Shown: in pieces, positions 37,217 through 46,235 of the stretch
How positions within the stretch are numbered: the first letter of the stretch is position 1
Layout of the letters: every line of letters starts with the position of its first letter
Assembly: GCA_028345955.1 (NCBI GenBank)
Contig: JAOMEO010000009.1
Coordinates: 1-48,871, forward strand
Origin: Candidatus Thioglobus sp.
GTDB taxonomy: Bacteria > Pseudomonadota > Gammaproteobacteria > PS1 > Pseudothioglobaceae
Length of the DNA stretch: 48,871 bases
Direction of reading: 5' to 3'
Translations under genes and position numbers: made by a program
Notes under the pieces: generated by a model
Told to the model about the DNA's origin: nothing
What the model saw: only the letters and a program-made list of their open reading frames with translations
The model's database searches: none

Positions 37217-38858
37217 TAGATGACTCCTTTAAGGATTTGATTGATTTAAGGTCAACTTTCGTATTGAAGGCTTCTTCTATTTCTTTAAGTCCTTCATCAT
37301 TGAGAAATTGTTTTTCAGTTTTCTTTCTTTTTTGTTGTTCTTTGATATTCTCTTTTTGTGATAGTGTTCTTCCATTGGTGTTTCCAGATTCAATTTCCAG
37401 TGTTATTTTGTTGAACTCGTTGAATAAAGCTTTTTCGATCGATTTTTGAACACTCTTGGTAAGTAAGTTATTGAATTCTTCATTTAGGGTGAGCACAAGT
37501 TTATCGCTTTCATAGGAGCTGAAAAGAGTATTTTTTACAAGCATTTTTGCCGCACCTTCAAAAGGTAAATCATTGATAATTCTCTCCCAATCATTCTGGT
37601 TGTTAATTTTAATTTGCTTTCGTGACTTGCTTTGTTTGTCTTCGTTAGACTTTTTTTCAGGCATTTCTTTAGTATTTTTTGTTGCAATTTCGGGTTCAGC
37701 TTCTAGTGCGCTTTGTTTAACTTTGGGAGAATTAGTTTTCGGTTTAGTTGACGTTTTTAGAGTTTTTTTTTCATCATCATATTCGGGATGAAATGAGATC
37801 ATTCTTAGCAACGTCATCTCTAAACCAATTTGTTCACTTGGTGAATAAGTAAGATCTTTTTGACCATTAATAGCGATTTGATAAAATAGCTGTAAGTCGT
37901 GCATTGAGATTTGACTAGCAAGAGTTATTATTTCACTAGCAATTTGCTTATTATTAGTTAGCATCTGAGCAATTGATATTTGATGAAAAAGTGACGTTAA
38001 GTCTTGAAGAGCGTTAGAGAGACTTTCACCTTTATGTGCAAGATCTCTGACAAACAATATAACTTCCTCAGCTCTTCTTTCAATGACCAGTGTTGCCAGT
38101 TTAATGATATCATCGTGGAGTACTAGACCTAACATTGCTTTTATGTCTTTGTCTTTGACACTTCCATTACCATATGATATTGACTGGTCAAGGAGACTTA
38201 GAGCATCGCGCATTGAACCATTGCCAAAATCTGCAATCTTAGATAATGCAGACTCTTCAAACTCCAAACCCTCTGAATCCATAATAAATTTAAGTTGCGA
38301 AAGGATTTCATTGTGAGAGAGCTTATTTAAATTAAATTGCAAACAACGAGACAGGATTGTAACAGGTAGTTTTTTGGGGTCAGTGGTCGCTAACAAAAAC
38401 TTGATATGGCCTGGAGGTTCCTCAAGCGTCTTTAATAGCGCATTAAAGCTACTCTTTGATAACATATGAACTTCGTCTATGAGATAGATTTTATAGAGAT
38501 TTTTTGTTGGTAAATATTGAGCATTTTCAAGAATTTCTCGCATATGGTCTACACCAGTATGCGAAGCTGCGTCCAGTTCAATGAGATCGATCGACTGACC
38601 TTGATCTATTTCTTGACATGTCTCACATTTACCACACGGCTTTGAGCTGATTCCTTTTTCACAATTAAGAGACTTTGCAAAGATACGTGCAATAGTGGTT
38701 TTTCCCACACCACGTGTTCCTGTAAACAAAAATCCATGGTGTAGATTGTTGTTATCTAGAGCATTAACAAGGGTTTTAATTGTATGAGTTTGACCGACCA
38801 ACTCTTCAAATTTATGAGGCCTATACTTTCTAGCTAAAACTTGGTAATGTTCGCTCAT
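37209..38858 (-). CDS. dnaX: DNA polymerase III subunit tau (and possibly gamma)
   Basis: Clamp-loader ATPase. From ATG 38858 (a TTG lies 3 bp earlier) the full frame gives 549 residues. AAA+ domain: Walker A GTRGVGKTT (about 47-55), zinc cysteines near C66/C75/C78/C81, Walker B LIDEVH, sensor-1 ATTDPKKLP and SRC arginine finger. Domain III ends near residue 360. A Lys-rich linker and a tau-specific C-terminal domain follow. At codons 363-366 the gene contains nine consecutive A residues, where slippage in either direction leads to stop within a few codons. This would yield a gamma-type product of about 365-371 residues. It is followed by ybaB and recR. Confidence 0.96.
   Translation of the reverse strand: MSEHYQVLARKYRPHKFEELVGQTHTIKTLVNALDNNNLHHGFLFTGTRGVGKTTIARIFAKSLNCEKGISSKPCGKCETCQEIDQGQSIDLIELDAASHTGVDHMREILENAQYLPTKNLYKIYLIDEVHMLSKSSFNALLKTLEEPPGHIKFLLATTDPKKLPVTILSRCLQFNLNKLSHNEILSQLKFIMDSEGLEFEESALSKIADFGNGSMRDALSLLDQSISYGNGSVKDKDIKAMLGLVLHDDIIKLATLVIERRAEEVILFVRDLAHKGESLSNALQDLTSLFHQISIAQMLTNNKQIASEIITLASQISMHDLQLFYQIAINGQKDLTYSPSEQIGLEMTLLRMISFHPEYDDEKKTLKTSTKPKTNSPKVKQSALEAEPEIATKNTKEMPEKKSNEDKQSKSRKQIKINNQNDWERIINDLPFEGAAKMLVKNTLFSSYESDKLVLTLNEEFNNLLTKSVQKSIEKALFNEFNKITLEIESGNTNGRTLSQKENIKEQQKRKKTEKQFLNDEGLKEIEEAFNTKVDLKSIKSLKESSNV
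37763..37771 (-). promoter_or_regulatory. A9 slippage run in dnaX, candidate gamma-subunit frameshift site
   Basis: On the coding (minus) strand GAA AAA AAA ACT contains nine A's at the domain III/linker junction. One extra A (or a -1 ribosomal shift) leads to six new codons and then TAA. One lost A leads to CTC TAA. Thermus dnaX makes gamma by slippage on an A9 run, and E. coli by -1 frameshifting on A6G. Confidence 0.6.
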
Positions 38859-38886
38859 CAAGGTTAGTATTATCTCAGTATGTTAG

Positions 38887-38993
38887 GTAGTGTCGAGAAT
38901 AGGGTCCAACACATAAAAAAATTATTACCGTTGCTCCCTTCCGGGCCTGGCGGGGTTCATAACCAATCATTGTCAGTGTACCCTCGACACTAC
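38887..38993 (-). ncRNA. ffs: 4.5S signal recognition particle RNA
   Basis: The minus strand carries the universally conserved SRP domain IV: GCCAGGCCCGGAAGGGAGCA, with the GGAA tetraloop and the internal-loop GCA side. The ends form a perfect 11-bp terminal helix (38887-38897 with 38983-38993, GTAGTGTCGAG/CTCGACACTAC). The ~107-nt hairpin lacks an Alu domain, as expected for a gammaproteobacterial 4.5S RNA. A TAAAAT -10-like element lies just upstream (near 39001-39006). ffs beside dnaX is a recurrent arrangement. Confidence 0.95.
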
Positions 38994-39082
38994 AATCGTA
39001 TTTTACTTGATTTGATTATTCCAATTAATTTTTCTTGGTTATTGTAAGTATTTTTTATATTCAATAAAGGACGTTTCATTAA

Positions 39083-39925
39083 TTAAACCCTAATGCTTTT
39101 TGTTGCTTGGTAACTATCATAAATTACAGACCATGTCTCACCAACTTTGCCATTATTAATGAGTCTATCATCAATACAGACTATCGGAACAACTTCGCGT
39201 GTAGAGCTACTAATCCAAACCTCGTCAGCAACCATTAAAGATTCTTTATTAAATGCAATTTCTTCGACTTTAATATCGCAGTATTTAGCACAATCTATGA
39301 TTATTTCTCTGGTTATTCCTGGCAATATATAGGGACCTTTGGGGTGGGTGTAGATGCAATTATTTTTAACTAAAAACAAGTTCGAGCTAGAGCATTCAGT
39401 AACAATACCTTCACGAATAAGAATAACCTCTTCAACGCTATGATTTTTAGCTTCCTGAGCGAACATGATATTAGCAAGCAACGAGGTAGTTTTAGTGTCA
39501 CATTGACTCCATCGAATGTCAGTACGTGTTATAGCAGCTGAGCCTTTTAACAGGTCACTTTTAGTTGGACTCTTAAAAGGTGATGATTGCATATAAATAG
39601 TTGGTTTAAGTTTGCCATGAGTGTGCTTCCGATCATCATCACAGCCACGAGAAACTTGTAAGTAAATAGCCTGTTCACTGTTCTCTTGGTGGTATGTAAT
39701 TAATTCATTAATTATTGAGGTCCACTTTTTTTTATCATAAGGATTAACTATATTAATAGCATCAAGTCCTTCTTGAAGTCTCTGTAGATGTGATTCCAGT
39801 CCTAGTATTAATCCGTTGTAGACAGGAAAAACCTCATAAATCCCATCACCAAATAGAAAGCCTCGGTCCATCACGGAAATAAAGGCCTCACTTTTTAAGA
39901 CAAATTTTCCGTTTAAATAAACCAA
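39083..39925 (-). CDS. dat: D-amino-acid (D-alanine) aminotransferase, class IV
   Basis: PLP enzyme interconverting D-alanine and D-glutamate for peptidoglycan. I choose TTG 39925 (MVYLNGKFV..., about 280 residues), which starts just after the dacA stop. A longer in-frame TTG start at 39958 would overlap dacA and add residues outside the family. Motifs: SVMDRGFLFGDGIYEVFPVYNG, the catalytic-Lys region CDTKTTSLLANIMFAQEA, VTECSSSNLFLVKNN, and the PLP-phosphate loop ILPGITREIII. The D-AAT assignment over IlvE rests on these motifs and the conserved dacA-dat adjacency. Confidence 0.88.
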   Translation of the reverse strand: MVYLNGKFVLKSEAFISVMDRGFLFGDGIYEVFPVYNGLILGLESHLQRLQEGLDAINIVNPYDKKKWTSIINELITYHQENSEQAIYLQVSRGCDDDRKHTHGKLKPTIYMQSSPFKSPTKSDLLKGSAAITRTDIRWSQCDTKTTSLLANIMFAQEAKNHSVEEVILIREGIVTECSSSNLFLVKNNCIYTHPKGPYILPGITREIIIDCAKYCDIKVEEIAFNKESLMVADEVWISSSTREVVPIVCIDDRLINNGKVGETWSVIYDSYQATKSIRV

Positions 39926-39929
39926 TACT

Positions 39930-41075
39930 TTATCTAAAAAGTAACTTAATGGTGTCAACTATTCTTGCAAAGAATCCAGATTCAGGTGCATCCTCAAGAG
40001 CAATAAGAGGAAGTGTGGCGATAGTTTCATTGCTAAAACTGATCACCAAATTTCCAATTATTTCACCCTGATTAATAGGTGCTATTAAATCCTGGTCAAG
40101 GGTAATGGTTTGGGTGGTATATTTAAACTGGTTTCTTGGTAAGGTTAGATAAGTTGAATCTTCTACACCAACCTTGATACTACCTTTTTTAGATTTGTAG
40201 ATAGTCACTTGGTGGGATATGTCGTCAACAGATTGAGTCTCAAAGAAGCGAAAACCGTAATCCAATAATTTTTCTGTTTCTGTAAATCGAACTGTTGGAC
40301 CATCTGAGGCAAGCACCACAGAAATAAGCCTCATGTTTACACGCTTTGCACTCGTTACAAGACAATATCCAGCCTTCTGGGTGTAACCCGTCTTGAGTCC
40401 GTCTACGGTGCTGTCTGACCATAAAAGTTTATTTCTATTCGGTTGAGTAATATTGTTATAAGTAAATTCCTTCTCGCTATACCACTTATAAAAATCTGGA
40501 AAATCACGAATCATGGCTGAGGAAAGAATTGCCATATCTATTGCGGTTGTATACTGATCTTTGTGTGGTAATCCAGAAGAATTTTCAAATCGAGAGTTTT
40601 TCATACCTAGTTGTTCTGCATAATCATTCATAAAGAGGACAAAGGTACCTTCAGAACCAGCAACATGTTCAGCAAGAGCCACAGAAGCGTCATTACCAGA
40701 CTGAACTATCATGCCTCTAAGCAGGTCCTTAAGCTTAATTATCTTATCGACCTCAATAAAGCTTCTTGAACCTCCAGTTTTCCATGCTTTTTCACTAATT
40801 TTTACGTCATCCTCTAGGGTGATAAATTCTTCCTTTATACGTTGAAAGACAACATACGAAGTCATCAGTTTTGTCAAACTAGCAGGGGCCCTTTTTTCGT
40901 CTTCATTGTTTGAAGCAAGTATAGCTCCAGAATTGTGATCCATGAGAACATAAGAGACAGCGCTGATAGCAGGTGCATCTGGAATATAGAAGCGCGGCTC
41001 TTCTGCATTAGTACTTGAGATAAGCAGCAATAAAGAGAAGGATTTTAAGAATCTGATGAGAGTTTTTGATTTCAT
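39930..41075 (-). CDS. dacA: D-alanyl-D-alanine carboxypeptidase (PBP5/6 type)
   Basis: Periplasmic DD-carboxypeptidase trimming peptidoglycan stem peptides. 381 residues with an N-terminal signal sequence (about 1-24, ending STNAEE). Penicillin-binding motifs are S66-L-T-K69, S126-G-N128 and K228-T-G230. A C-terminal PBP5 beta domain follows (from about 285, VTIYKSKKGSIKVGVED). The final amphipathic helix (GFFARIVDTIKLLFR) should anchor it to the inner membrane. It is followed within 5 bp by the D-amino-acid aminotransferase. Confidence 0.95.
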   Translation of the reverse strand: MKSKTLIRFLKSFSLLLLISSTNAEEPRFYIPDAPAISAVSYVLMDHNSGAILASNNEDEKRAPASLTKLMTSYVVFQRIKEEFITLEDDVKISEKAWKTGGSRSFIEVDKIIKLKDLLRGMIVQSGNDASVALAEHVAGSEGTFVLFMNDYAEQLGMKNSRFENSSGLPHKDQYTTAIDMAILSSAMIRDFPDFYKWYSEKEFTYNNITQPNRNKLLWSDSTVDGLKTGYTQKAGYCLVTSAKRVNMRLISVVLASDGPTVRFTETEKLLDYGFRFFETQSVDDISHQVTIYKSKKGSIKVGVEDSTYLTLPRNQFKYTTQTITLDQDLIAPINQGEIIGNLVISFSNETIATLPLIALEDAPESGFFARIVDTIKLLFR

Positions 41076-41272
41076 AGAATAGTGTTTAGTTAGTTAGTTA
41101 ATCACCTTGGAAAACTGATATATTGCCATTAAAATAGGGATTAGGATGATTATAACGAGTAATAACACAATATTTTTAGAAACTCAGAAAGAAGTTTGAA
41201 TAATTAACATTTTTTATTAGAGAATTAATAAAAACATTAGAGGTGTCGGTGAGGTTGTAGGCAAGTTATTTT

Positions 41273-42409
41273 TTACTGCAAATAGCGTGGACTTTTATGC
41301 TTATGAATTGACATAATAATACCAAAACTGGCCATCAATGTCATCAAGGAGGACCCTCCATAACTGATCAATGGTAGTGGTATTCCAACGACAGGTAAAA
41401 GTCCTGATACCATAGCCATATTGACAAAAATATAAGTAAATAAAACAAATGTCAAACTTGCACCTAGTAATCTAGAAAAATTATCTTCACAGCGAAGCGA
41501 TAAATTAAAGCAACGATATATAATCAGGCTGTAAATTAATAACAACAAAATAAATCCAATAAAGCCCATTTCCTCAGCTAAGACTGAAAAAATAAAATCA
41601 GTAGATTGCTCAGGTACGAAGTCGAGTCGAGATTGAGAGCCTTGTGTGAAACCCTTTCCTGTTAAACCACCAGATCCAATTGCAATTTTTGATTGAATGA
41701 TATGATAACCCGAGCCTAGTGGATCAGATTCTGGATTAAACAAAGTTAAGATTCGATTTTTTTGATAAGAAATCAGTAAGTAATTCCAAGCAACATAAAG
41801 TGATCCTCCTAGTATTCCCGAAATTAGTCCTAAATTAAGCCAAGGATTTTTTACTAGACGAATTCTGAATCCTGAAAAAAATAACACATAGATACCCGAA
41901 GCCCCTATCAATAAAGCAGTTCCTAAGTCTGGTTGCTTAGCTATTAAAAACATAACAATTATGATTCCCAATAGAGAGATGATGACTGGGAAAGCTCTAG
42001 GTGGTAGTGTTTTTTCACTCAATATTGAAGCTATAGCTATTGGAACTATAATCTTCATCATTTCTGATGGTTGAAATTTAAAAAAGCCTAAGTTTAACCA
42101 TCTTTGGGCACCACCACCATAGCTACCAAAAAATAACACCAAGACTAATAAAATAATACCTAAAGCCATTAATATTGGCGCCGACCTCATCAACAAGAGT
42201 GGTGGAATCTGTGCAACAATCAGCATTACAGATGCTGCCAGCCCTAGATGAACAAGTTGTCGATACACTAAATCAAGTGAGCCTCCAGAGCTGCTATACA
42301 AAATCAATAACCCAAGTCCAGAAAGAAGGACAATGAAAATCAACAAGGGTGTATCTATTTTAAAAAAGCGATAGAAGATTTTAATTTGTTTGAAAAAATA
42401 ATTAATCAT
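41273..42409 (-). CDS. rodA: Rod-shape protein RodA (SEDS peptidoglycan glycosyltransferase)
   Basis: SEDS-family polymerase working with PBP2 in lateral wall synthesis. 378 residues, about ten hydrophobic segments. Motifs: YGGGAQRWLNLGFFKFQPSEMMKI, KQPDLGTALLIGASG, then SGGLTGKGFTQGSQSRLDFVPEQSTDFIFSVLAEEMGF, and GLLPVVGIPLPLISYGGSSLM near the end. PSE and the DFVPEQSTDFIF loop are characteristic of RodA rather than FtsW. mrdA (PBP2) is not adjacent. The start overlaps the upstream gene by ATGA. The 197-bp gap to dacA holds a short TTAG tandem repeat and AT-rich sequence only. Confidence 0.95.
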   Translation of the reverse strand: MINYFFKQIKIFYRFFKIDTPLLIFIVLLSGLGLLILYSSSGGSLDLVYRQLVHLGLAASVMLIVAQIPPLLLMRSAPILMALGIILLVLVLFFGSYGGGAQRWLNLGFFKFQPSEMMKIIVPIAIASILSEKTLPPRAFPVIISLLGIIIVMFLIAKQPDLGTALLIGASGIYVLFFSGFRIRLVKNPWLNLGLISGILGGSLYVAWNYLLISYQKNRILTLFNPESDPLGSGYHIIQSKIAIGSGGLTGKGFTQGSQSRLDFVPEQSTDFIFSVLAEEMGFIGFILLLLIYSLIIYRCFNLSLRCEDNFSRLLGASLTFVLFTYIFVNMAMVSGLLPVVGIPLPLISYGGSSLMTLMASFGIIMSIHKHKSPRYLQ

Positions 42410-42768
42410 AGAATTAGCAAACCTACAGACCTTAGGTCTGAAAGTAATAAGTTAAAGCTATTACATGCTGATATATTACTCATACATTCCACACCTAATC
42501 CAAGTTCAGATAAAACAACTTGTTGTTTAGCAGAAAGAAATATTGAATGTTTTCCGGTACCAATTATCAACAAATTTAATGAATCTGGACTTAATAAAGG
42601 AAATAGTGTCTCTTTAGTAATCTGTTCCAGTGATGATATTGATACTTCTTCTGCCCTCTTGGAGGATATAAAACAGGGCATTTTTAGTTGAGTGTGGGAG
42701 AGTGTAAGTGTAGATTCACTGATGGTAATAACAGTATTTTGATTAGCTCTTTGCTGAGTGAATTCCAT
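42406..42768 (-). CDS. Mth938-like (DUF498/NDUFAF3-family) protein
   Basis: 120 residues. The pattern LLIIGTGKHSIFLSAKQQVVLSELGLGVECMSNISACNSFNLLLSDLRSVGLLIL is shared by Mth938-domain proteins (spread here over residues 66-120): a strand with a GTG turn, then a helix-strand, then the 'AC-x-S/T-[YF]-N-x-L' motif. The bacterial function is not established; the mitochondrial homolog assists complex I assembly. It overlaps rodA by 4 bp, so they are coupled. Together with the divergent gltX it starts from the 173-bp intergenic region 42769-42941. Confidence 0.82.
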   Translation of the reverse strand: MEFTQQRANQNTVITISESTLTLSHTQLKMPCFISSKRAEEVSISSLEQITKETLFPLLSPDSLNLLIIGTGKHSIFLSAKQQVVLSELGLGVECMSNISACNSFNLLLSDLRSVGLLIL

Positions 42769-42860
42769 TAAATGACTTAACTATTTGCATGTTGGAACTC
42801 AATTATAACAGTGTAAAATTGACACTTCATTTGATTTATTGTTTAGTTGAAAAGCTTACT

Positions 42861-42866
42861 TATAAT
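42861..42866 (+). promoter_or_regulatory. Probable -10 element of the gltX promoter
   Basis: TATAAT in the divergent region between the Mth938-like gene and gltX, with TTGTTT 16 bp upstream as a weak -35. An overlapping alternative is TTGAAA-17 bp-TATCAT. A separate TATAAT on the opposite strand near 42812-42817 could serve the Mth938-rodA pair. Confidence 0.45.
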
Positions 42867-42941
42867 CAATATCATAAGCCCAATAAGTTGACATAGGCGT
42901 TAGTATTGGAGTCGATAAATTAATTCAAAATAATTAAAAAA

Positions 42942-44330
42942 ATGAAATCAAGATTTGCCCCTTCACCGACTGGATACTTACACATTGGTGGTGCTAGAAC
43001 TGCACTTTTTGCATGGCTATGGGCTAAAAAACATGATAGTAATTTTGTTCTTCGAATCGAAGATACCGATAAGCATCGCTCAACTCAGGATTCAGTTGAT
43101 GCTATTTTGCAGGGAATAGACTGGCTAGGTTTGAGTTATGATGAAGGTCCTATTTACCAAAGCGAGAAACTTGAACGTTATAGAGAAGTTCTTTCTCAGT
43201 TACTCGAAGAAGATAAGGCATATTATTGCGAGTGTACAAAAGAGCGGTTAGAGAAAATGCGTGAAGCACAAATAGCAAGTGGAGACAAACCAAAATATGA
43301 TGGCTGTTGTCGCGATAAGCAGCTCAAAAGCGGCGTGGTTCGTTTTCTTAATCCAGACAATGGGACTGTATCTTTTAATGACTATGTTAAAGGTGAAATT
43401 GAAATTGCTAATACTGAGTTGGATGACTTGATTATTGCAAGGTCAGATGGTTCACCTACATATAACTTGACGGTTGTCGTTGATGATCATGATATGGAAA
43501 TTGAATGTGTTATTAGAGGTGATGACCACATAAACAATACACCAAAACAAATCAATCTCTATGAGGCATTGGACTGGAATACACCAAGATTTGCCCACGT
43601 ACCTATGATTTTAGGTGTTGACGGTTCACGTCTGTCAAAGAGGCATGGAGCTATTAATCTAATATCTTATAGGGATGCAGGTTTTTTGCCGAAAGCTTTA
43701 TTAAACTACATTGTTCGTTTAGGCTGGTCTCATGGTGATCAAGAGATTTTCTCGGTTGATGAGATGATTAACTTGTTTGAACTTAAAAACATCAATAAAT
43801 CACCTGCAAGTTTCAATCAAAAAAAACTAGATTGGATCAATCAGTCATATATTAAAACTACTGAGATTAACGAACTTCTATCCGAATTAGAGTGGCATCT
43901 AAATCAACTATCTATTGATTTAAATGATGGACCAGATATCAAAGAGGTTGTTGAAACTCTCAGAGACCGTTCAAAATCTTTAGTCAATATGGCTAAAAAT
44001 TGCGTGATGTTTTATCACGATTTTGAAGACTTTGAATCTAGTCTAGCAATACGGTTTTTTAATTTGGAATCAAGGTCAGTACTAGAAGATCTATTGATAA
44101 ACTTAAACACTCTAGAGCAATGGACAGCTGAACATATTCATGAAGTAATTCAGAGCATATGTGAGAGTCGTAATATAGGCTTTGGCAAAGTAGGACAACC
44201 TTTCAGGATAGCTATTAGCGGAGATGGTAAAGCTGGAAGTATTGATAGGTGCGCTCAATTAGTAGGCAAGAAGAGGGTATTGTTAAGACTGAAAATGGCG
44301 ATTGATTGGATTGACAGCCTTCCATCATAG
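42942..44330 (+). CDS. gltX: Glutamyl-tRNA synthetase
   Basis: Class Ib synthetase of 462 residues. FAPSPTGYLHIGGARTALFAW holds the HIGH-like HIGG at 14-17. VLRIEDTDKHRSTQDSVDAILQGIDWLGLSYDEGP is diagnostic. Zinc-binding cysteines occur in YYCECTKERLEKM and GCCRD. The KMSKS-like loop is LSKRHGA (from 231). The C-terminal anticodon-binding helical domain ends GSIDRCAQLVGKKRVLLRL. Whether the enzyme is discriminating cannot be told without knowing if gatCAB is present. The 5' region is shared with the divergent Mth938-rodA pair. Confidence 0.97.
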   Translation: MKSRFAPSPTGYLHIGGARTALFAWLWAKKHDSNFVLRIEDTDKHRSTQDSVDAILQGIDWLGLSYDEGPIYQSEKLERYREVLSQLLEEDKAYYCECTKERLEKMREAQIASGDKPKYDGCCRDKQLKSGVVRFLNPDNGTVSFNDYVKGEIEIANTELDDLIIARSDGSPTYNLTVVVDDHDMEIECVIRGDDHINNTPKQINLYEALDWNTPRFAHVPMILGVDGSRLSKRHGAINLISYRDAGFLPKALLNYIVRLGWSHGDQEIFSVDEMINLFELKNINKSPASFNQKKLDWINQSYIKTTEINELLSELEWHLNQLSIDLNDGPDIKEVVETLRDRSKSLVNMAKNCVMFYHDFEDFESSLAIRFFNLESRSVLEDLLINLNTLEQWTAEHIHEVIQSICESRNIGFGKVGQPFRIAISGDGKAGSIDRCAQLVGKKRVLLRLKMAIDWIDSLPS

Positions 44331-44407
44331 AATTTATTGATCAATTAGAAGTATTTTTAAAAATTATACAATCTTTGTAAAAAAATAGATTTCTTAACGA
44401 TAAGTGA

Positions 44408-44413
44408 TATAAT
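44408..44413 (+). promoter_or_regulatory. Probable -10 element of the trxA promoter
   Basis: TATAAT in the 133-bp gltX-trxA gap, 51 bp before the trxA ATG. No good -35 at standard spacing. The rest of the gap is AT-rich and featureless. Confidence 0.45.
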
Positions 44414-44463
44414 ATAGCCAAGAATTATTCTAATTCTATTATAACTTTCCTTTATTTGAGTGC

Positions 44464-44790
44464 ATGAACGACAAAATTAAAGTAGTCAACGATGCTTCTT
44501 TTGATGCTGATGTAATTAGTTCCACACAACCTGTTTTAGTTGACTTTTGGGCAGAATGGTGTGGACCATGTAAGTCTCTTTCACCAGTTTTAGATGAAAT
44601 AGCTAATGAATATGAGGGTCGCATAACCATAGCTAAGGTTAACGTTGATGAAAACGTACAAATACCACCAAAATATGGTATTAGAGGTATACCAACAATG
44701 CTTTTATTTAAGGATGGTGCAGTTCAGGCAACAAAGGTTGGTGCGCTCTCTAAGGCTAATTTAAACGCATTTTTGGATTCCAATATTTAA
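44464..44790 (+). CDS. trxA: Thioredoxin 1
   Basis: General protein-disulfide reductase. The 108-residue length is standard. Active site W32-C-G-P-C36 in [14 protein letters not shown]. The cis-Pro loop is [12 protein letters not shown]. The buried Asp lies in VLVDFWA. trxA followed by rho is a conserved gammaproteobacterial pair. Here the two are separated by 151 bp containing a strong hairpin terminator. Confidence 0.97.
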   Translation: MNDKIKVVNDASFDADVISSTQPVLVDFWAEWCGPCKSLSPVLDEIANEYEGRITIAKVNVDENVQIPPKYGIRGIPTMLLFKDGAVQATKVGALSKANLNAFLDSNI

Positions 44791-44855
44791 CCCAACTATT
44801 TTTTTAACTCTTCATAACTCATAAATATAAAAACATCTTTTTACTAAAACCTCTT

Positions 44856-44896
44856 AAAACTAAATATAAGCTCAACCTTGAGCTGATTTAGTTTTT
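44856..44896 (+). terminator. Intrinsic terminator between trxA and rho
   Basis: AAAACTAAAT (44856-44865) pairs perfectly with ATTTAGTTTT (44886-44895). An inner stem AGCTCAA/TTGAGCT (44869-44875/44878-44884) sits inside it, giving a long hairpin with one asymmetric bulge. The closing T-run (44892-44896) follows on the plus strand. It most simply ends trxA, but it also lies 46 bp upstream of rho and could attenuate read-through into rho. Confidence 0.8.
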
Positions 44897-44941
44897 AATT
44901 TGACATCTTGTAAATCTCAACCATCTAAAAAATACTTTAAT

Positions 44942-46204
44942 ATGAAACTATCAGACCTCAAAATTAAGACTCCAGCCGAACTATTAGACTTAGCTCAATC
45001 TCTCGGCATCGAAAACATTTCAAGAGCTAAAAAACAAACACTCATATTTGCAATTTTAAAACACAAGGCCGACAATGATGAGGAAGTTATAGGTGACGGA
45101 GTATTAGATATTTTGCAAGAGGGTTATGGTTTTCTGAGATCATCAAATGACTCTTATGTCTCAGGTCCAGATGATATCTATGTATCACCAAATCAAATAA
45201 GGCGATTTAATTTGTCGACCGGAGATGTGGTAACTGGAAAAATACGAGCACCTAAGAAAGGTGAAAAGTATTTTGCGTTGGTTAAAGTATCAGAGGTTAA
45301 CGAGGATAAACCAGAAAATGTAAGAAATCGAATACCTTATACTTCTTTAACACCACTTCACCCAAATGAAAGGCTTAAATTAGAACTAGGCAATGGTGGT
45401 ACAGAAGATATAACTGCTAGAGTAATTGATTTGGTGGCTCCTTTTGGTAGAGGTCAAAGAGGGCTGATAGTATCCCCTCCAAAAGCTGGAAAGACAATGA
45501 TAATGCAAAACATTGCATCATCAATCTCTGTTAACCATCCAGACTGTGAGTTAATAGTACTTCTCATAGATGAACGCCCTGAAGAGGTTACCGAGATGGA
45601 ACGCACGGTTAGAGGCGAAGTTATTTCTTCCACTTTTGATGAACCAGCTAAACGACATGTACAAGTTTCTGAAATAGTTATAGAAAAGGCTAAAAGGCGT
45701 GCTGAACAAGGCAAAAATGTTATCATTCTACTTGACTCCATTACACGTTTAGCGAGAGCATATAACACAGTTGCTCCTTCATCTGGCAAGGTATTAACTG
45801 GTGGAGTTGATGCCAATGCTTTACAAAGACCTAAGCGATTTTTTGGTGCGGCAAGAAACATCGAAAATGGTGGAAGCATCACTATTATGGCAACTGCATT
45901 GGTCGATACCGGCTCCAAAATGGATGAGGTTATTTACCAAGAGTTTAAAGGTACGGGAAATATGGAACTTCATCTTGAACGTAGACTTTCTGAAAAACGC
46001 ATATTCCCAGCTATTAATATCAATGCATCTGGGACTCGCCGTGAAGAATTAATTACAGAAGAACAGGAACTACAGAAAATGTGGATATTACGTAAGATTC
46101 TTCACCCTATGGATACTGTCGAAGCAGCAGAATTCTTAATCGAAAGACTACGATTTACAAAAACTAATGATGAGTTCTTCGACTCCATGAAACAAAAGAA
46201 ATAA
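44942..46204 (+). CDS. rho: Transcription termination factor Rho
   Basis: Hexameric RNA helicase. I start at ATG 44942 (MKLSDLKIK..., 420 residues, as in E. coli). An in-frame TTG at 44900 would add 14 atypical residues. N-terminal helix bundle [30 protein letters not shown]. Cold-shock RNA-binding domain with the RNP-like GYGFLRSS and [17 protein letters not shown]. Walker A in [16 protein letters not shown]-loop [10 protein letters not shown], and arginine finger/R-loop in the C-terminal ATPase. A TTGACA at 44900-44905 might be a -35 for a very short rho leader. Otherwise rho depends on read-through from trxA. Confidence 0.97.
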   Translation: MKLSDLKIKTPAELLDLAQSLGIENISRAKKQTLIFAILKHKADNDEEVIGDGVLDILQEGYGFLRSSNDSYVSGPDDIYVSPNQIRRFNLSTGDVVTGKIRAPKKGEKYFALVKVSEVNEDKPENVRNRIPYTSLTPLHPNERLKLELGNGGTEDITARVIDLVAPFGRGQRGLIVSPPKAGKTMIMQNIASSISVNHPDCELIVLLIDERPEEVTEMERTVRGEVISSTFDEPAKRHVQVSEIVIEKAKRRAEQGKNVIILLDSITRLARAYNTVAPSSGKVLTGGVDANALQRPKRFFGAARNIENGGSITIMATALVDTGSKMDEVIYQEFKGTGNMELHLERRLSEKRIFPAININASGTRREELITEEQELQKMWILRKILHPMDTVEAAEFLIERLRFTKTNDEFFDSMKQKK

Positions 46205-46235
46205 AATCTGTTAGTATGTTGGAAGCGTATTGATT

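Noticed and set aside
41084-41101. TTAG tandem repeat (about four units) upstream of dacA, as a phase-variation tract.
   Set aside because: Too few units and too short. It lies outside any coding frame and is not clearly inside a promoter.
45454-45918. A long open frame antisense to rho (about 154 codons).
   Set aside because: It lies wholly inside the conserved Rho ATPase domain, has no SD or family resemblance, and is expected as a shadow of the codon pattern.
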